Below are positions 24,249-32,841 of a stretch of 64,000 nucleotides of DNA, piece after piece. The position numbers and the translations under genes were made by a program. A model generated the notes under the pieces. The model was given only the letters and a program-made list of their open reading frames with translations, was not told the origin of the DNA and made no database searches. Position 1 is the stretch's first letter. Each line of letters opens with the position of its first letter. Source of the DNA: Amycolatopsis sp. NBC_00345 (GTDB lineage: Bacteria > Actinomycetota > Actinomycetes > Mycobacteriales > Pseudonocardiaceae); contig NZ_CP107995.1 of the NCBI RefSeq assembly GCF_036116635.1, positions 6,634,001 through 6,698,000 on the forward strand. The letters are read 5' to 3'.

Positions 24249-25769
24249 ATGGGGTGGACCTCACGCCCGCGTGCGGGGATGCGCGCGGTCACCGGCCTGG
24301 TCGCCGTGGGCCTGCTTGGCGCACTCTCCGTCACCGCCGTGGGCACCACGCCCGCGCTCGCGGCGACGCAGGAGGGCGTCGGGCACGCTGTCACGCCCGG
24401 CCAGCCGATGTCACCGCACACACCGAGCCGCAACTGGCTCGGGTCCTACATCGTCGGCGGCAAGCAGGTCTTCTGCGTCAGCTTCCAGCTGAAGGCGCCG
24501 GACACCGACGAGCAGTACAAACCGGGCGACGAGCTGCTGACCAAGTGGGGCGACAAGATCCCCGCCGACCAGGCGGCCAACATCTCCTACCTGCTGCTGC
24601 GCTACGGCGACACCAAGGACGCCGACCAGGCCGCCGCGCTGGCGCACCTGCTGCACTCATGGACCTCCGCCCCGCGACCGGACCACGACGACCTGAACCC
24701 GAATCTCACCGCGGACAAGATCGGCTACGACGCACCGTTCCACCTGGCGAAGCTGCAGAGCCAGGCGCCGGGTGCGGCGGCGGACGTCGACAAGCTGACC
24801 ACCGACGCGGAGACCAACCGCGGCCCGTGGACCACGTCCGTCACACCGCCGAAGACCGACCAGCACCTCGGCCAGGCGGCCACCTGGACGATCAGTGTCA
24901 AGAACGCCAAGGGCACCGGCATCGCGGACGTCCCGGTGAAGATCACCGCGGCCGACGGCACGCTGGCCACCGGCGACAGCGCCAAAGCATCGGACACCTC
25001 CGCCAGCACCGACGCCAAGGGCAGCTCGGCCAGTCAGGGCGCGCCGACCGAGACCACCTTGAACACCGGCGCGGACGGCACGATCTCGGTCAAGGTGACA
25101 CCGACCGGCGACCAGCCGAAGCTGTCAACCTCGCTCACCGCGCCGGCCGACCGGCCGTACGTGCAGGCACCGACGGTGAACACCGGCGCCCAGAAGGTGG
25201 TGTCCACCGGCGGCGAGAAGACGCTGACCGCGACCGGCGCCGTCGCCGTCGCGAAGCCGGGCAAGGTGGCCGTCACCAAGACGGACGCGAACACCGGCAA
25301 GGGCATCGGCGGCACCGCGCTGCGGATCACCGGCGCGGACAAGAAGGCCGCGGCCACCGGGCAGGACGGCAAGGCGCTGAACGGGCCCGACGGGCAGCCG
25401 GTGGTGGTCACCACCAGCGGTGACACCGGTGCGGTGACCGTCGACAACCTGCTGGCGCCCCAGGACGTCTGTGTGGTCGAGGTGAGCCCGCCGCCGGGTT
25501 ACGAGAACGCGTTCGACGCGAAGAACCCGCCCTCGGTGTGCGGCTCGCTGAAGCCGGGAGACACACTGGCGCTCACTTTGGTCAATAAGCCGAACGAGGT
25601 GCCCCACGCGATCCCGGCCGGTGACAAGCCGGTGGCGATGGCGAAGGGTGCCGTCGAGACGAACTACTCCCTGCCGGGCCTGATCGGCCTCGGGGTGCTC
25701 GCGCTCGTCGGCTCGGCACTGGTCGGCTTCGCCGCCCGGCGGGCTTCCGGCGGTAAACGAGAGCGGTAG
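24249..25769 (+). CDS. Secreted wall/membrane-anchored surface protein, thioester-adhesin/pilin-like
   Basis: The protein has 506 residues and starts at an ATG 10 nt after AAGGAG. A signal peptide (1-39, cleavage near ALAATQ) is followed by a globular domain (about 45-180). There, FCVSFQ and a later DQAAALAHLLHSW resemble the Cys/Gln pair of Gram-positive thioester domains. Repeated beta-sandwich, prealbumin/SpaA-like modules follow (about 195-330 and 340-455, the latter containing VAVTKTDANTGKGIGGTALR). The C-terminus is a single helix (SLPGLIGLGVLALVGSALVGF) followed by RRASGGKRER, the layout of a surface anchor. I see no classical LPxTG or LAxTG. The sortase gene is 4 bp downstream, so the two are one operon. 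An adhesive or structural surface role is inferred. Confidence 0.75.
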   Translation: MGWTSRPRAGMRAVTGLVAVGLLGALSVTAVGTTPALAATQEGVGHAVTPGQPMSPHTPSRNWLGSYIVGGKQVFCVSFQLKAPDTDEQYKPGDELLTKWGDKIPADQAANISYLLLRYGDTKDADQAAALAHLLHSWTSAPRPDHDDLNPNLTADKIGYDAPFHLAKLQSQAPGAAADVDKLTTDAETNRGPWTTSVTPPKTDQHLGQAATWTISVKNAKGTGIADVPVKITAADGTLATGDSAKASDTSASTDAKGSSASQGAPTETTLNTGADGTISVKVTPTGDQPKLSTSLTAPADRPYVQAPTVNTGAQKVVSTGGEKTLTATGAVAVAKPGKVAVTKTDANTGKGIGGTALRITGADKKAAATGQDGKALNGPDGQPVVVTTSGDTGAVTVDNLLAPQDVCVVEVSPPPGYENAFDAKNPPSVCGSLKPGDTLALTLVNKPNEVPHAIPAGDKPVAMAKGAVETNYSLPGLIGLGVLALVGSALVGFAARRASGGKRER

Positions 25770-25773
25770 GGGT

Positions 25774-26478
25774 ATGGCAGCGAAGGGCCGGCTGATCGCC
25801 GGTTTCGTCCTCGGCGCGGCGAGTGTCCTGGTGGTGGAACTCGTCACCGTCGTGGTCAGCGCACCCCCGACGGCGGTGGTGGCCGGCAACGCACAGCCGG
25901 CCGCCGCCGCCCTCGCACCGCGCGCGGGCTCTCCGGCGCCGCCCGCGGTGCCGTCGCCGAGTTCGGCGCCGCCGTCTTCCGCAGCCGCACCGCCGCCGGC
26001 CGCGCCCGCGGAAAACCGGCAGCCCCCGTCACCCGGCCCGCAGAAGCCGGGCACGCTCCGGCTGCCCGGCGGCGGCACGGCGACGATGGTGCGCCAGGGC
26101 CTCGGCCCCGGCAACACCCTGCCGGTGCCGTCGAACATCGGCCAGGCCGCCTGGTGGGGCGCCGCGCTGGACGCGGTGAGCGGGTCGAGTGTGTTCGCCG
26201 GGCACGTGAACTGGCGCGGGGCGACCGGGCCGTTCGCCGAGCTGTGGAACGAGCGCATCGGCGGCGTGGTGACCATAATGGACAGTGCGGGAAAGACGGC
26301 GGAGTACCGGATCTCCCAGCTGGTCACGGTGCACAAGAACGACCTCGCCACCCGTGCCGACGACCTCTTCGGCCAGGCCGGCCCCCACCGCGTCGTCCTG
26401 GTCACCTGCGGCGGCCGCTGGGTCGGCGGCAGCGACGGCTACGAAGAGAACCGGGTCGTCATCGCCGATCCGGCTTGA
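25774..26478 (+). CDS. Class F sortase
   Basis: This 234-residue transpeptidase anchors surface proteins. An N-terminal membrane anchor (about 8-30) and a Pro/Ala-rich linker (30-95) lead to the catalytic domain. The active-site triad is visible as H144 (VFAGHVNW), C212 (LVTCGG) and R227 (EENRVVI), the spacing expected for class F enzymes of actinobacteria. It starts 4 bp after the surface protein stop, so that protein is its obvious candidate substrate even though no standard sorting motif is evident. The catalytic domain faces outside. Confidence 0.9.
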   Translation: MAAKGRLIAGFVLGAASVLVVELVTVVVSAPPTAVVAGNAQPAAAALAPRAGSPAPPAVPSPSSAPPSSAAAPPPAAPAENRQPPSPGPQKPGTLRLPGGGTATMVRQGLGPGNTLPVPSNIGQAAWWGAALDAVSGSSVFAGHVNWRGATGPFAELWNERIGGVVTIMDSAGKTAEYRISQLVTVHKNDLATRADDLFGQAGPHRVVLVTCGGRWVGGSDGYEENRVVIADPA

Positions 26479-26937
26479 TCCTTGGGTTTGATCTCTTCGG
26501 CGGCCTCGGGTCGGGGTTGCTTCGCCGGGCGGCTTGATCTTGGCGCTGCCCGAGTTTGCCCCTCGGGCTGGTGCTTTCGGCAACCCCGGGCCGGGCTGCT
26601 TCGCCAGGCAGTTGGATCTTCGCGCCGCCCCAGTTTGATCCCCTCACCAGCCCCGCCGCTGCCCGTTCAGGCCCCCGCGGCGGCACCCCCGCGCACACCT
26701 ACCCCCTCGCCCCGTGCCGCGAGGGGGACTTTCGCACCCTCCCCCGCTGTCGCGAACGGCCCGTTCGTACCGCTCACCGGGACCCGCCGACGCGAAAAAA
26801 CAGGCCCCGACCTGCAGACCCTCCGTCAAGCCATAAGTTACCCGCGAGTAATATCGCTCGGGCACGCTGTGGTCAGCACGGCGTCCATGCAGCAGAATGC
26901 GCAAGGGTCCAGCGGTGCACGGCGGAGGGTGAGACAG
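26479..26937. other. Gene-free region upstream of the acyl reductase, containing a duplicated GC-rich repeat
   Basis: About 460 bases with no credible gene; frames reading through here have no ribosome binding site or family likeness. It contains two imperfect copies of a block of about 50 bases (26514-26564 and 26593-26645) described separately. The distal part (about 26700-26937) is AT-richer, with TAAGTTACCCGCGAGTAATA, and probably contains the reductase promoter. Confidence 0.55.
26514..26645. repeat. Imperfect direct repeat, two copies of about 51-53 bp
   Basis: Copies at 26514-26564 and 26593-26645 share the order TGCTTCGCC-GGC-GATCTT-GCGC-GCCC-AGTTTG-CCCCTC with scattered substitutions (roughly 80% by eye). 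Shorter GGCTTGATC/TTTGATC pieces precede them. It looks like a decayed intergenic repeat. Confidence 0.6.
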
Positions 26938-28929
26938 ATGGCGACGTTCTTGGTGACAGGCGCGACCGGGTTGATCGGCCGCCAGTTCACCCGGCTGCTG
27001 CTCGCGCGGCCGGACGCCGAACGCGTCGCGCTCGTCGTGCGCGCGGGGTCCCGGGAGCGGCTCTCCGCGCTCGTCGACGGGTGGCCGCACGCCGAGCGCG
27101 TGAGCCTGGTGACCGGCGACCTGTCCGAGCCGATGCTCGGCGTCTCCGAGGCGGACCGCGAAAGCCTGCGCGGGGTCGACCACGTTGTGCACCTGGCCGC
27201 GCTCTACGACCTCACCGCCGACGACGACGCCAGCATCAAGGCCAATGTGGACGGTACGCAGCACGTCGTCGACCTGGCCGCGGACCTGCGCGCCGGCTGC
27301 CTGCACCACGTTTCGTCGGTCGCTGTCGCCGGTGACCACGCGGGCCTGTTCACCGAGGACATGTTCGACGTCGGGCAGCGGCTGGTCACGCCGTACCACC
27401 GCACCAAGTTCGAGGCCGAGAAGCTGGTGCGGGAGCAGCACGAAGTGCCGTGGCGGGTGTACCGGCCCGCCGTGGTCGTCGGCAACTCCGAGACCGGCGA
27501 GATGGACAAGATCGACGGCCCGTACTACCTGTTCCCCGCGATCAGCAGGCTCGCCGGGCTGCCGGACGTGCCGATCGTCGGCCCGGACCTCGGCGACACC
27601 AACGTCGTGCCGGTCGACTACGTCGCCAAGGCGCTGCTGCAGCTGGTCACCACCGACGGCCTCGACAGGCGCGCCTTCCACCTGGTGAACCCGGAGCCGC
27701 AGCCGCTCGTCTCCGTCTACAACGCCTTCGCCAGGTCCGCGGGCGCGCCGACGATCACCGCGCAGCTGGGCGACCGCGTGTCCAAGGGCATCGTCGGGCT
27801 GGTGAAGCTCAGCGAGCACATCCCCGGCTTCACCATCGCGCGCGACGCGGTGATGGAGCGCCTCGGCATCCCGCCGGTGCTGCTGGAGACGATGGCCTTC
27901 CCGTCGGTGTTCGCGTCGGCCGAGACGCGCAAGGCGCTGGCCGGCACCGGCATCGAGGTGCCGCGGCTCGAGGACTACGCCGCGACGCTGTGGCGGTACT
28001 GGCGCGAGCACCTCGACCCGTTCCGCGCACGCAAGCACGGCCCGCGCGGCGAACTCGACGGGCGGCGCGTGATCATCACCGGCGCGTCTTCGGGCATCGG
28101 GCGCGCGACGGCGCTGAAGGTCGCGGAGGCGGGCGGTGTGCCGCTGCTCGTGGCGCGGCGGCAGCATGAGCTGGAAGAGGTGCGCGACGAGATCATCGCC
28201 GCCGGCGGCACGGCGTCGGTGTACCCGGCGGACCTGACCGACGAGGACTCGGTGCACAAGGCCGTGGACGCGATGCTGGCCGAGCACGGCCGGATCGACA
28301 TGCTGGTGAACAACGCGGGCCGCTCGATCCGCCGGTCGATCAAGCTGTCGTACGACCGTATGCACGACTACGAGCGCGCGATGGCGATCAACTACTTCGG
28401 CGCGGTGCGGCTGATCCTCGCGGTGCTGCCACACATGTCCGAGCGGAAGTTCGGGCACATCGTGAACGTGTCGTCGATCGGCGTGCAGGGCATCGCGCCG
28501 CGGTTCTCCGCGTACGCCGCGTCGAAGGCCGCGCTGGACTACTTCTCCCGCATCGCGGCCACCGAGACCCACGGTGACGGGATCACGTTCACCACGATCC
28601 ACATGCCGCTGGTGCGCACGCCGATGATCCGGCCGACAAAGATCTACGACGCCTTCCCCACGAAGTCGCCGGAGCAGGCGGCCGGCATGGTGATGAAGGC
28701 GCTGCTGGAGCGCCCGAAGCACATCGGGACCCCGGCGGGACAGGCGATCGGGCTCGCGTACACGCTCACGCCGGGGCTCACCGACGCGATCGCGTACCAG
28801 GGTTTCCGGATCTTCCCGGACTCCACGGCGGCCGGTGGCTCGGGGCAGCTCAAGATCGGCCGTGGCGAGAAACACCTCTCGAAGGCCGCGATGACGCTGG
28901 CGCGGCTGTCGCGCGGCTTCCACTGGTAG
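26938..28929 (+). CDS. Two-domain SDR fatty acyl-CoA reductase (FcrA/AcrA1-like)
   Basis: The protein has 663 residues, with a GGAGGG site before the ATG. Residues about 1-365 are an extended/atypical SDR of the acyl-CoA reductase type: NAD(P)-binding GATGLIG (8-14), and catalytic Y153 and K157 in TPYHRTKFEAEK. Residues about 375-663 are a classical SDR with TGASSGIG (381-388), NNAG, and Y526/K530 in AYAASKAA. The same fusion, with near-identical length, is the mycobacterial FcrA/AcrA1 (Rv3391), which reduces fatty acyl-CoA to aldehyde and alcohol for wax-ester or other lipid synthesis. The gene stands alone. The substrate chain length cannot be read from sequence. Confidence 0.82.
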   Translation: MATFLVTGATGLIGRQFTRLLLARPDAERVALVVRAGSRERLSALVDGWPHAERVSLVTGDLSEPMLGVSEADRESLRGVDHVVHLAALYDLTADDDASIKANVDGTQHVVDLAADLRAGCLHHVSSVAVAGDHAGLFTEDMFDVGQRLVTPYHRTKFEAEKLVREQHEVPWRVYRPAVVVGNSETGEMDKIDGPYYLFPAISRLAGLPDVPIVGPDLGDTNVVPVDYVAKALLQLVTTDGLDRRAFHLVNPEPQPLVSVYNAFARSAGAPTITAQLGDRVSKGIVGLVKLSEHIPGFTIARDAVMERLGIPPVLLETMAFPSVFASAETRKALAGTGIEVPRLEDYAATLWRYWREHLDPFRARKHGPRGELDGRRVIITGASSGIGRATALKVAEAGGVPLLVARRQHELEEVRDEIIAAGGTASVYPADLTDEDSVHKAVDAMLAEHGRIDMLVNNAGRSIRRSIKLSYDRMHDYERAMAINYFGAVRLILAVLPHMSERKFGHIVNVSSIGVQGIAPRFSAYAASKAALDYFSRIAATETHGDGITFTTIHMPLVRTPMIRPTKIYDAFPTKSPEQAAGMVMKALLERPKHIGTPAGQAIGLAYTLTPGLTDAIAYQGFRIFPDSTAAGGSGQLKIGRGEKHLSKAAMTLARLSRGFHW

Positions 28930-29050
28930 TCACGGAGTGTCTGCGGGGTGAGGCCGTTCAGGGGACGATCACCAGGTAGGGCCCGACACGTGGCGGTGAA
29001 TCACCAGTCCTGACGGCGGCGACACAATGTGCGCGGGTACGGTCGGGCGC

Positions 29051-30598
29051 ATGGTTCCCGAGCGAGACAACGGCCTCCTGCCCGTGCGGCGTGAGTACAC
29101 CGAAGCCTGGCGCGGCTTCGATCGCAACGAGGTGCGTCAGTACCTCGATCATCTGGAGGCGCAGCTGCGCCGGCTGATGAGCGATCGCGACGCGGCGGCG
29201 GCGCAGGTAAACACGCTCGCGCGTGAACTGGAGTCCGCCCGCGGCGAGGCGACGAAGCTGCAGGGCCGCGTCGAGGAGCTGATGAAGCCGCCGGAGCGGC
29301 TCGAGGACCTGGACGAGCGGATGCAGCGCACCGTCCAGCTCGCGCAGGCGCGCGCGGAAGAGATCACGAAGCGTGCGCAGGTGGCGGCGGAGAAGCATTG
29401 GGCTTCGTCCACCGAGGCGTCGACGAAGCTGCGCGAGCGCTACACGCGACTTGTGGCCGAGCTGGACAAGCAGGCCGAGGCGCTGCACTCCGAGCACGAA
29501 GAGGCGCTGAAAGAGACGCGCGCGGAGGTGCACCGTCTGACCGTCGAGGCGGCGCAGCGCCGGGAACTGCTCGACAACGAGGCTGAGCGCAAGCGCCGCA
29601 AGATCGAGCGCGACTTCGAAAACAAGATCACCGCGGAGCGCAGCGCGCACGAGAAGCTCATCGCCGACCAGCGCACGGCGAGCAAGAACCAGGCCGAGCG
29701 CCGGATCACGGAGGCGACGGCCGAGGCCAAGCGCCGCGTCGACGAGGCCACCACAGAGGCCAAGCGCCGGCTGGACGAGGCGACCACGCAGGCCGCGCAG
29801 CGCACCACCGCGGCCACGCGCAAGGTCGAACGCCTCGCCGAGATCCGCGAGCAGGCCCGCAAGAACCTCGCGATGGCCGACGAGGTGCTCGGCCGCAGCG
29901 AAGGCTTGCTGACCGCGCTGCCGGCGGAGTCCGTGATCCCGTCAGCGTCCAAACTGGTCGGCGGCGACGAGCCCGCCGCGGCCAACGGCACCCCGTCCGG
30001 CTCCACCGGCGCCGGTGGCCCTGCCCCGGTCCGCACTTCCCCGGCGGCAGCGCCTTCCGCACCGAAGCCCGGTGCCGCGTCCAACGGCGGTGCTCCGGCT
30101 AACCGCGGTGCGGCCAACGGCGGTGCTGCCGCTAACGGCGGCGCTTCGGCCAACCGCGGTGCCGCTAATGGCGGCGGCGCTGCCGGTGCCAACAGCAGTG
30201 CCGGTGCCAACAGCGGCGCTTCGGCCAACCGCGGCGCGGCCAGCGGCGGTGCCGCTGCCGGTGCAGCCGCCAATGGCGGTGCCACCAAGGCCAGTGCCCC
30301 GGCCGGTGCGGCTGGTTCGGGCACGGCTGTTCCCCCGTCCCCGGCGCCTTCGACGGCACCGAAGCCCAAGCCGGAAACGGGATCGGTCGACTCGCCGACC
30401 ACACCGGCCGCGGCGGTCGTCAAGCCTGCGGCGGGCAACCCCCTCGTCAAGCCCAGCGGCCCCAAGCCGAAGCCGTCCCCCGGCAACGGCAAGACTTCCG
30501 CCACCGGCAACGGCGGCAACTCGGGCACCGAGACCGGCTCCGGCAGTGACAATTCCGGCAAGCCGCTCTCCCCGACCGCGGGCAAGCCCGCGTCCTGA
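29051..30598 (+). CDS. DivIVA-domain coiled-coil protein with Gly/Ala/Asn-rich tail
   Basis: The protein has 515 residues. The N-terminal 45 residues (REYTEAWRGFDRNEVRQYL...) match the membrane-curvature-sensing DivIVA segment. A long charged coiled coil follows (about 40-300) with heptad-like repeats such as ITEATAEAKRRVDEATTEAK. The remaining 200 residues are low complexity, largely tandem variants of ANGGAAANRGAA, then Pro/Lys-rich. Relatives act as polar or septal scaffolds in filamentous actinobacteria. I chose the ATG at 29051; an ATG at 29027 is also possible, and neither has a strong ribosome binding site. It is convergent with the LuxR-type regulator. Confidence 0.82.
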   Translation: MVPERDNGLLPVRREYTEAWRGFDRNEVRQYLDHLEAQLRRLMSDRDAAAAQVNTLARELESARGEATKLQGRVEELMKPPERLEDLDERMQRTVQLAQARAEEITKRAQVAAEKHWASSTEASTKLRERYTRLVAELDKQAEALHSEHEEALKETRAEVHRLTVEAAQRRELLDNEAERKRRKIERDFENKITAERSAHEKLIADQRTASKNQAERRITEATAEAKRRVDEATTEAKRRLDEATTQAAQRTTAATRKVERLAEIREQARKNLAMADEVLGRSEGLLTALPAESVIPSASKLVGGDEPAAANGTPSGSTGAGGPAPVRTSPAAAPSAPKPGAASNGGAPANRGAANGGAAANGGASANRGAANGGGAAGANSSAGANSGASANRGAASGGAAAGAAANGGATKASAPAGAAGSGTAVPPSPAPSTAPKPKPETGSVDSPTTPAAAVVKPAAGNPLVKPSGPKPKPSPGNGKTSATGNGGNSGTETGSGSDNSGKPLSPTAGKPAS

Positions 30599-30694
30599 TC
30601 GCCCGATCAAGCTCAGCGTGAGAATGCGCCGACGGGCCGGGCCCAGCAGGCCACGCCACCAGAGCAACCTGGCGAATGACGCCGCCCGGCGAAG

Positions 30695-30725
30695 GGGGCG
30701 GCGGCTCCGCGCCTGCCGCCGCCCC
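30695..30725. terminator. Bidirectional terminator hairpin
   Basis: GGGGCGGCGG (30695-30704) pairs with CCGCCGCCCC (30716-30725) over an 11-nt loop, between the convergent DivIVA-like and LuxR-type genes. Confidence 0.7.
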
Positions 30726-30755
30726 GGCAGGGAAGACTCGGGCGGACAGGAAGAC

Positions 30756-31391
30756 TCAGATGGCGCCGGCGCGCAGGGCGTACGCCACCGCGTGGGCGCG
30801 GTTGTTCAGGCCGCAACGGGTCATCAGGCCGTAGAGCACGTTCTTCACGGTGCGCTCGGAGTAGCAGAGCTTCGAGGCGATCTCCTCGGTGCCGAAACCC
30901 TCGGCGACGAGGCGGAGGACGTCGCACTCACGGGCGGCCAGGCCGGACAGCGTGAGGCCGTTGGGCTCCAGCACGTCGCGGCGCATGCGCTGCACCTGGC
31001 CGAGCAGGGCGCCCTGCAGCCGCGGCGGCAGGGTGGCGGTGCCGTCGCCCGCGGCGAGCACCGCGGCGACCAGCTCGGCGCCGCCGGTCTCGCGGCGCGG
31101 CAGGATCGCCACGATGCCGCACTCGATGGCCGTCATGAGGTCGCTCTCGCGGAAGTGGTCGGCGACGATCACCAGGTCGGGGCCCGCCAGGTGCTCGGAC
31201 TCGCGGCCGAGCTCCTTCACCCGCGTCAGCACGCGGTCGGTGACGTGCTCCTCCATCACGAGGACGACGTCGGCCTGCGCGGCCGAGTCCTCGGGCAGTA
31301 CCTGCAGCTCGGTGCGGGTGCCCAGCAGACTCGCGGCGCCGGCCTTGGTGATCGGGTCCGAGGCGAGAACAGCGACTTTGACGAGCTTCAC
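30756..31391 (-). CDS. LuxR-family transcriptional regulator (response-regulator-like)
   Basis: The protein has 211 residues. The GTG at 31391 is chosen because TAGGAG lies just upstream; longer starts precede it. Residues about 1-125 resemble a degenerate receiver domain (VKVAVLASDPITKAGAASLL), but the usual phosphoacceptor Asp context is not clear. Residues about 145-205 are a LuxR helix-turn-helix (AARECDVLRLVAEGFGTEEI, then SERTVKNVLYGLM), ending in NNRAHAVAYALRAGAI. A paralogue at 45557-46150 has the same ending and a very similar helix-turn-helix. Two WXG100 genes lie upstream on the same strand. A perfect 21-nt palindrome sits about 75 bp upstream, suggesting operator control. Confidence 0.85.
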   Translation of the reverse strand: MKLVKVAVLASDPITKAGAASLLGTRTELQVLPEDSAAQADVVLVMEEHVTDRVLTRVKELGRESEHLAGPDLVIVADHFRESDLMTAIECGIVAILPRRETGGAELVAAVLAAGDGTATLPPRLQGALLGQVQRMRRDVLEPNGLTLSGLAARECDVLRLVAEGFGTEEIASKLCYSERTVKNVLYGLMTRCGLNNRAHAVAYALRAGAI

Positions 31392-31464
31392 GAGTACTCC
31401 TACCACCACTCCACGTTGACGGCAGTCAGTCTCGCGTGCGCGACTTCACGTTTTCTCCCCGCGA

Positions 31465-31485
31465 ATCTCCACGGGCCGTGGAGAT
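31465..31485. promoter_or_regulatory. Perfect palindrome upstream of LuxR-type gene
   Basis: ATCTCCACGG-G-CCGTGGAGAT has 10-bp arms and one central base. Nearby are CTTCACG (31444-31450) and GTGAAG (31487-31492), echoing motifs upstream of the paralogous regulator. It lies 74 bp before the start codon at 31391 and is a candidate operator. Confidence 0.6.
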
Positions 31486-31544
31486 AGTGAAGAACGTGGC
31501 CGTCGGCCCAGGTCAGCGGACTTCACGAGGACTTCCGGGCAACC

Positions 31545-31874
31545 TTCACCGGCCCGCCGAGCCACCCGGTGCAGTGCCAGGCCGCCCAACGTCCGGCCGA
31601 CCAGTGCCCGGCCGCCCGCCACCCGTGGCGCGGCACAGCGCTCGGCCGCCCAGGCTCAGTGTCCGGGCGCGCGCGGTCTCCGGCCCAGTGCCCGGACCCG
31701 CTGCAGCATCCGGCCGACCGCGGCCCGGGGACCCAGTCCGGTGTCCGGCCGCCCGGCCCCGTCGCCCGGCCCCGGCGCAGCGCCAGGCCGCCCGTTACCC
31801 ACGGCCCAGCCCAGTGCCCCGTCGCCCGGCCCCGACATCAGGCCCCGGCCCCGGCCCCGACATCAGGCCACCCG
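31545..31874. repeat. Degenerate GC-rich repeat region between WXG100 and LuxR genes
   Basis: This gene-free stretch consists of variants of CAGTGCCCGGCCGCCC and CCCGACATCAGGCCC at irregular spacing. The same motifs run into the 3' end of the adjacent WXG100 gene, encoding its Pro/Gly tail. On the minus strand the repeat continues past the stop codon, so the coding tail may once have been longer. Confidence 0.6.
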
Positions 31875-32237
31875 CTACCCGCGGCCCAGACCAGTGTCCG
31901 GCCGCCCAGGCTCACCCCCCGACCGCTCAAGACCCGGCGTCCCCGTGCCCGGCTGCCCAGGACCCAACCCAGTGCCCGGCCCCGTCCCGGAGCTGCCCGC
32001 GATCTCCTCGAACGCGTCGCGGGCGCGGTCCAGGCACTCCGGCATCCGGGCGAGCGCGGCGGTCCACTCCTGCTTCGCGGCGCGGTAGCGCTCCTGCGCC
32101 TCGGGCGGCCAGCCGGCCACGTCTTGCTCCACAGTGGACTCCAGCTCGGCCATCACGGCGCGGAGGCCTCCGGTCGTCTCCCCCATCCGGTCCAGGATGT
32201 CGTCGGCGTGGCTGAAATCGGAACCGCCGTCCGTCAC
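31875..32237 (-). CDS. WXG100-like protein with Pro/Gly-rich C-terminal tail
   Basis: This 120-residue protein starts at a GTG 2 nt after the preceding WXG100 stop. The first about 85 residues are two amphipathic helices around WPPEAQERYRAAKQEW, a W-x-x variant of the WXG turn typical of ESAT-6/CFP-10-like type VII secretion substrates. The last about 30 residues are GTGLGPGQPGTG-type repeats. It is probably a heterodimer partner of the upstream protein. No ESX core genes are visible nearby. Confidence 0.72.
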   Translation of the reverse strand: MTDGGSDFSHADDILDRMGETTGGLRAVMAELESTVEQDVAGWPPEAQERYRAAKQEWTAALARMPECLDRARDAFEEIAGSSGTGPGTGLGPGQPGTGTPGLERSGGEPGRPDTGLGRG

Positions 32238-32239
32238 GC

Positions 32240-32503
32240 TCAGATCCCGTTCAGGCCGCCGGTCCAGGACCCCGTCCGGTCCCCGCCGCCCGACCTCGCG
32301 CCGCCGGTGGCCGCCATCAGGTCCTCGAGCCGGCGCACGATCACGTCGAACTGCTGTTCCCATTCGTTCATCGCCTGGCCGAACCGGACCGAGGCCTCGC
32401 CCCGCCACGACGTCTGCAGGACCGCCATCTCGGTATTGACCTGACGCAAGTGCGCGTTGGCTGATTCGATCGCCCGGGCGAACTGCCCCGCTGTGTCCAG
32501 CAT
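32240..32503 (-). CDS. WXG100 family protein (ESAT-6-like)
   Basis: The protein has 87 residues, with GAGGAGAGGC directly before the ATG; that fixes this start over an upstream in-frame one. A helix-turn-helix hairpin centres on SWRGEAS (the WxG motif), followed by FGQAMNEWEQQFDVIVRRLEDL. The last 20 residues are Gly-rich. WXG100 proteins are exported as dimers by type VII secretion. The second WXG100-like gene follows after 2 nt, the classic pair arrangement. Confidence 0.85.
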   Translation of the reverse strand: MLDTAGQFARAIESANAHLRQVNTEMAVLQTSWRGEASVRFGQAMNEWEQQFDVIVRRLEDLMAATGGARSGGGDRTGSWTGGLNGI

Positions 32504-32841
32504 GCCTCTCCTCGCCACTTCCCCAGCCCGCGTGCGAGGGGCACGCGGGGCACCACCGAGAGTGATCCAACGACCGGCTCTGGTGGTACTCCGGGCCCAG
32601 GTGCTATGCCCGATTTTCGGTGATCCTTGCCTGCCGGGCCCCTGCCTTGCCGCTGCCGTGGTCCAGGGGAGTTTTCCTGCCGTTCGCCGCTAGGCCGGAT
32701 GGCTGAAACGCGGGGATCGGACAATCGGGAAATCGGGCCGGGCGCGCAACCCTCCCCGAGGCCGCCGCGTCACCGTTTCGGGCGTAAGCTCACCACTGGC
32801 ATCCGGCGTGTGACGATCCGTCAGCGCGTGAAGGGAGACCC
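32504..32841. other. Intergenic region between divergent WXG100 and SARP genes
   Basis: These 338 bases hold no convincing ORF, hairpin or repeat. They must contain the two divergent promoters, but I cannot assign boxes. An AAGGGAGACCC ribosome binding site at the right edge serves the SARP gene. Confidence 0.5.

Noticed and set aside
26644..28923. A 759-codon minus-strand frame over the acyl reductase
   Set aside because: The + strand frame has two complete SDR domains; the reverse frame has none.
31436..32444. Overlapping + strand frames rich in Pro/Arg/Gly across the WXG100 region
   Set aside because: They read through GC-rich repeats and through the reverse of two WXG100 genes; no start site or motif.
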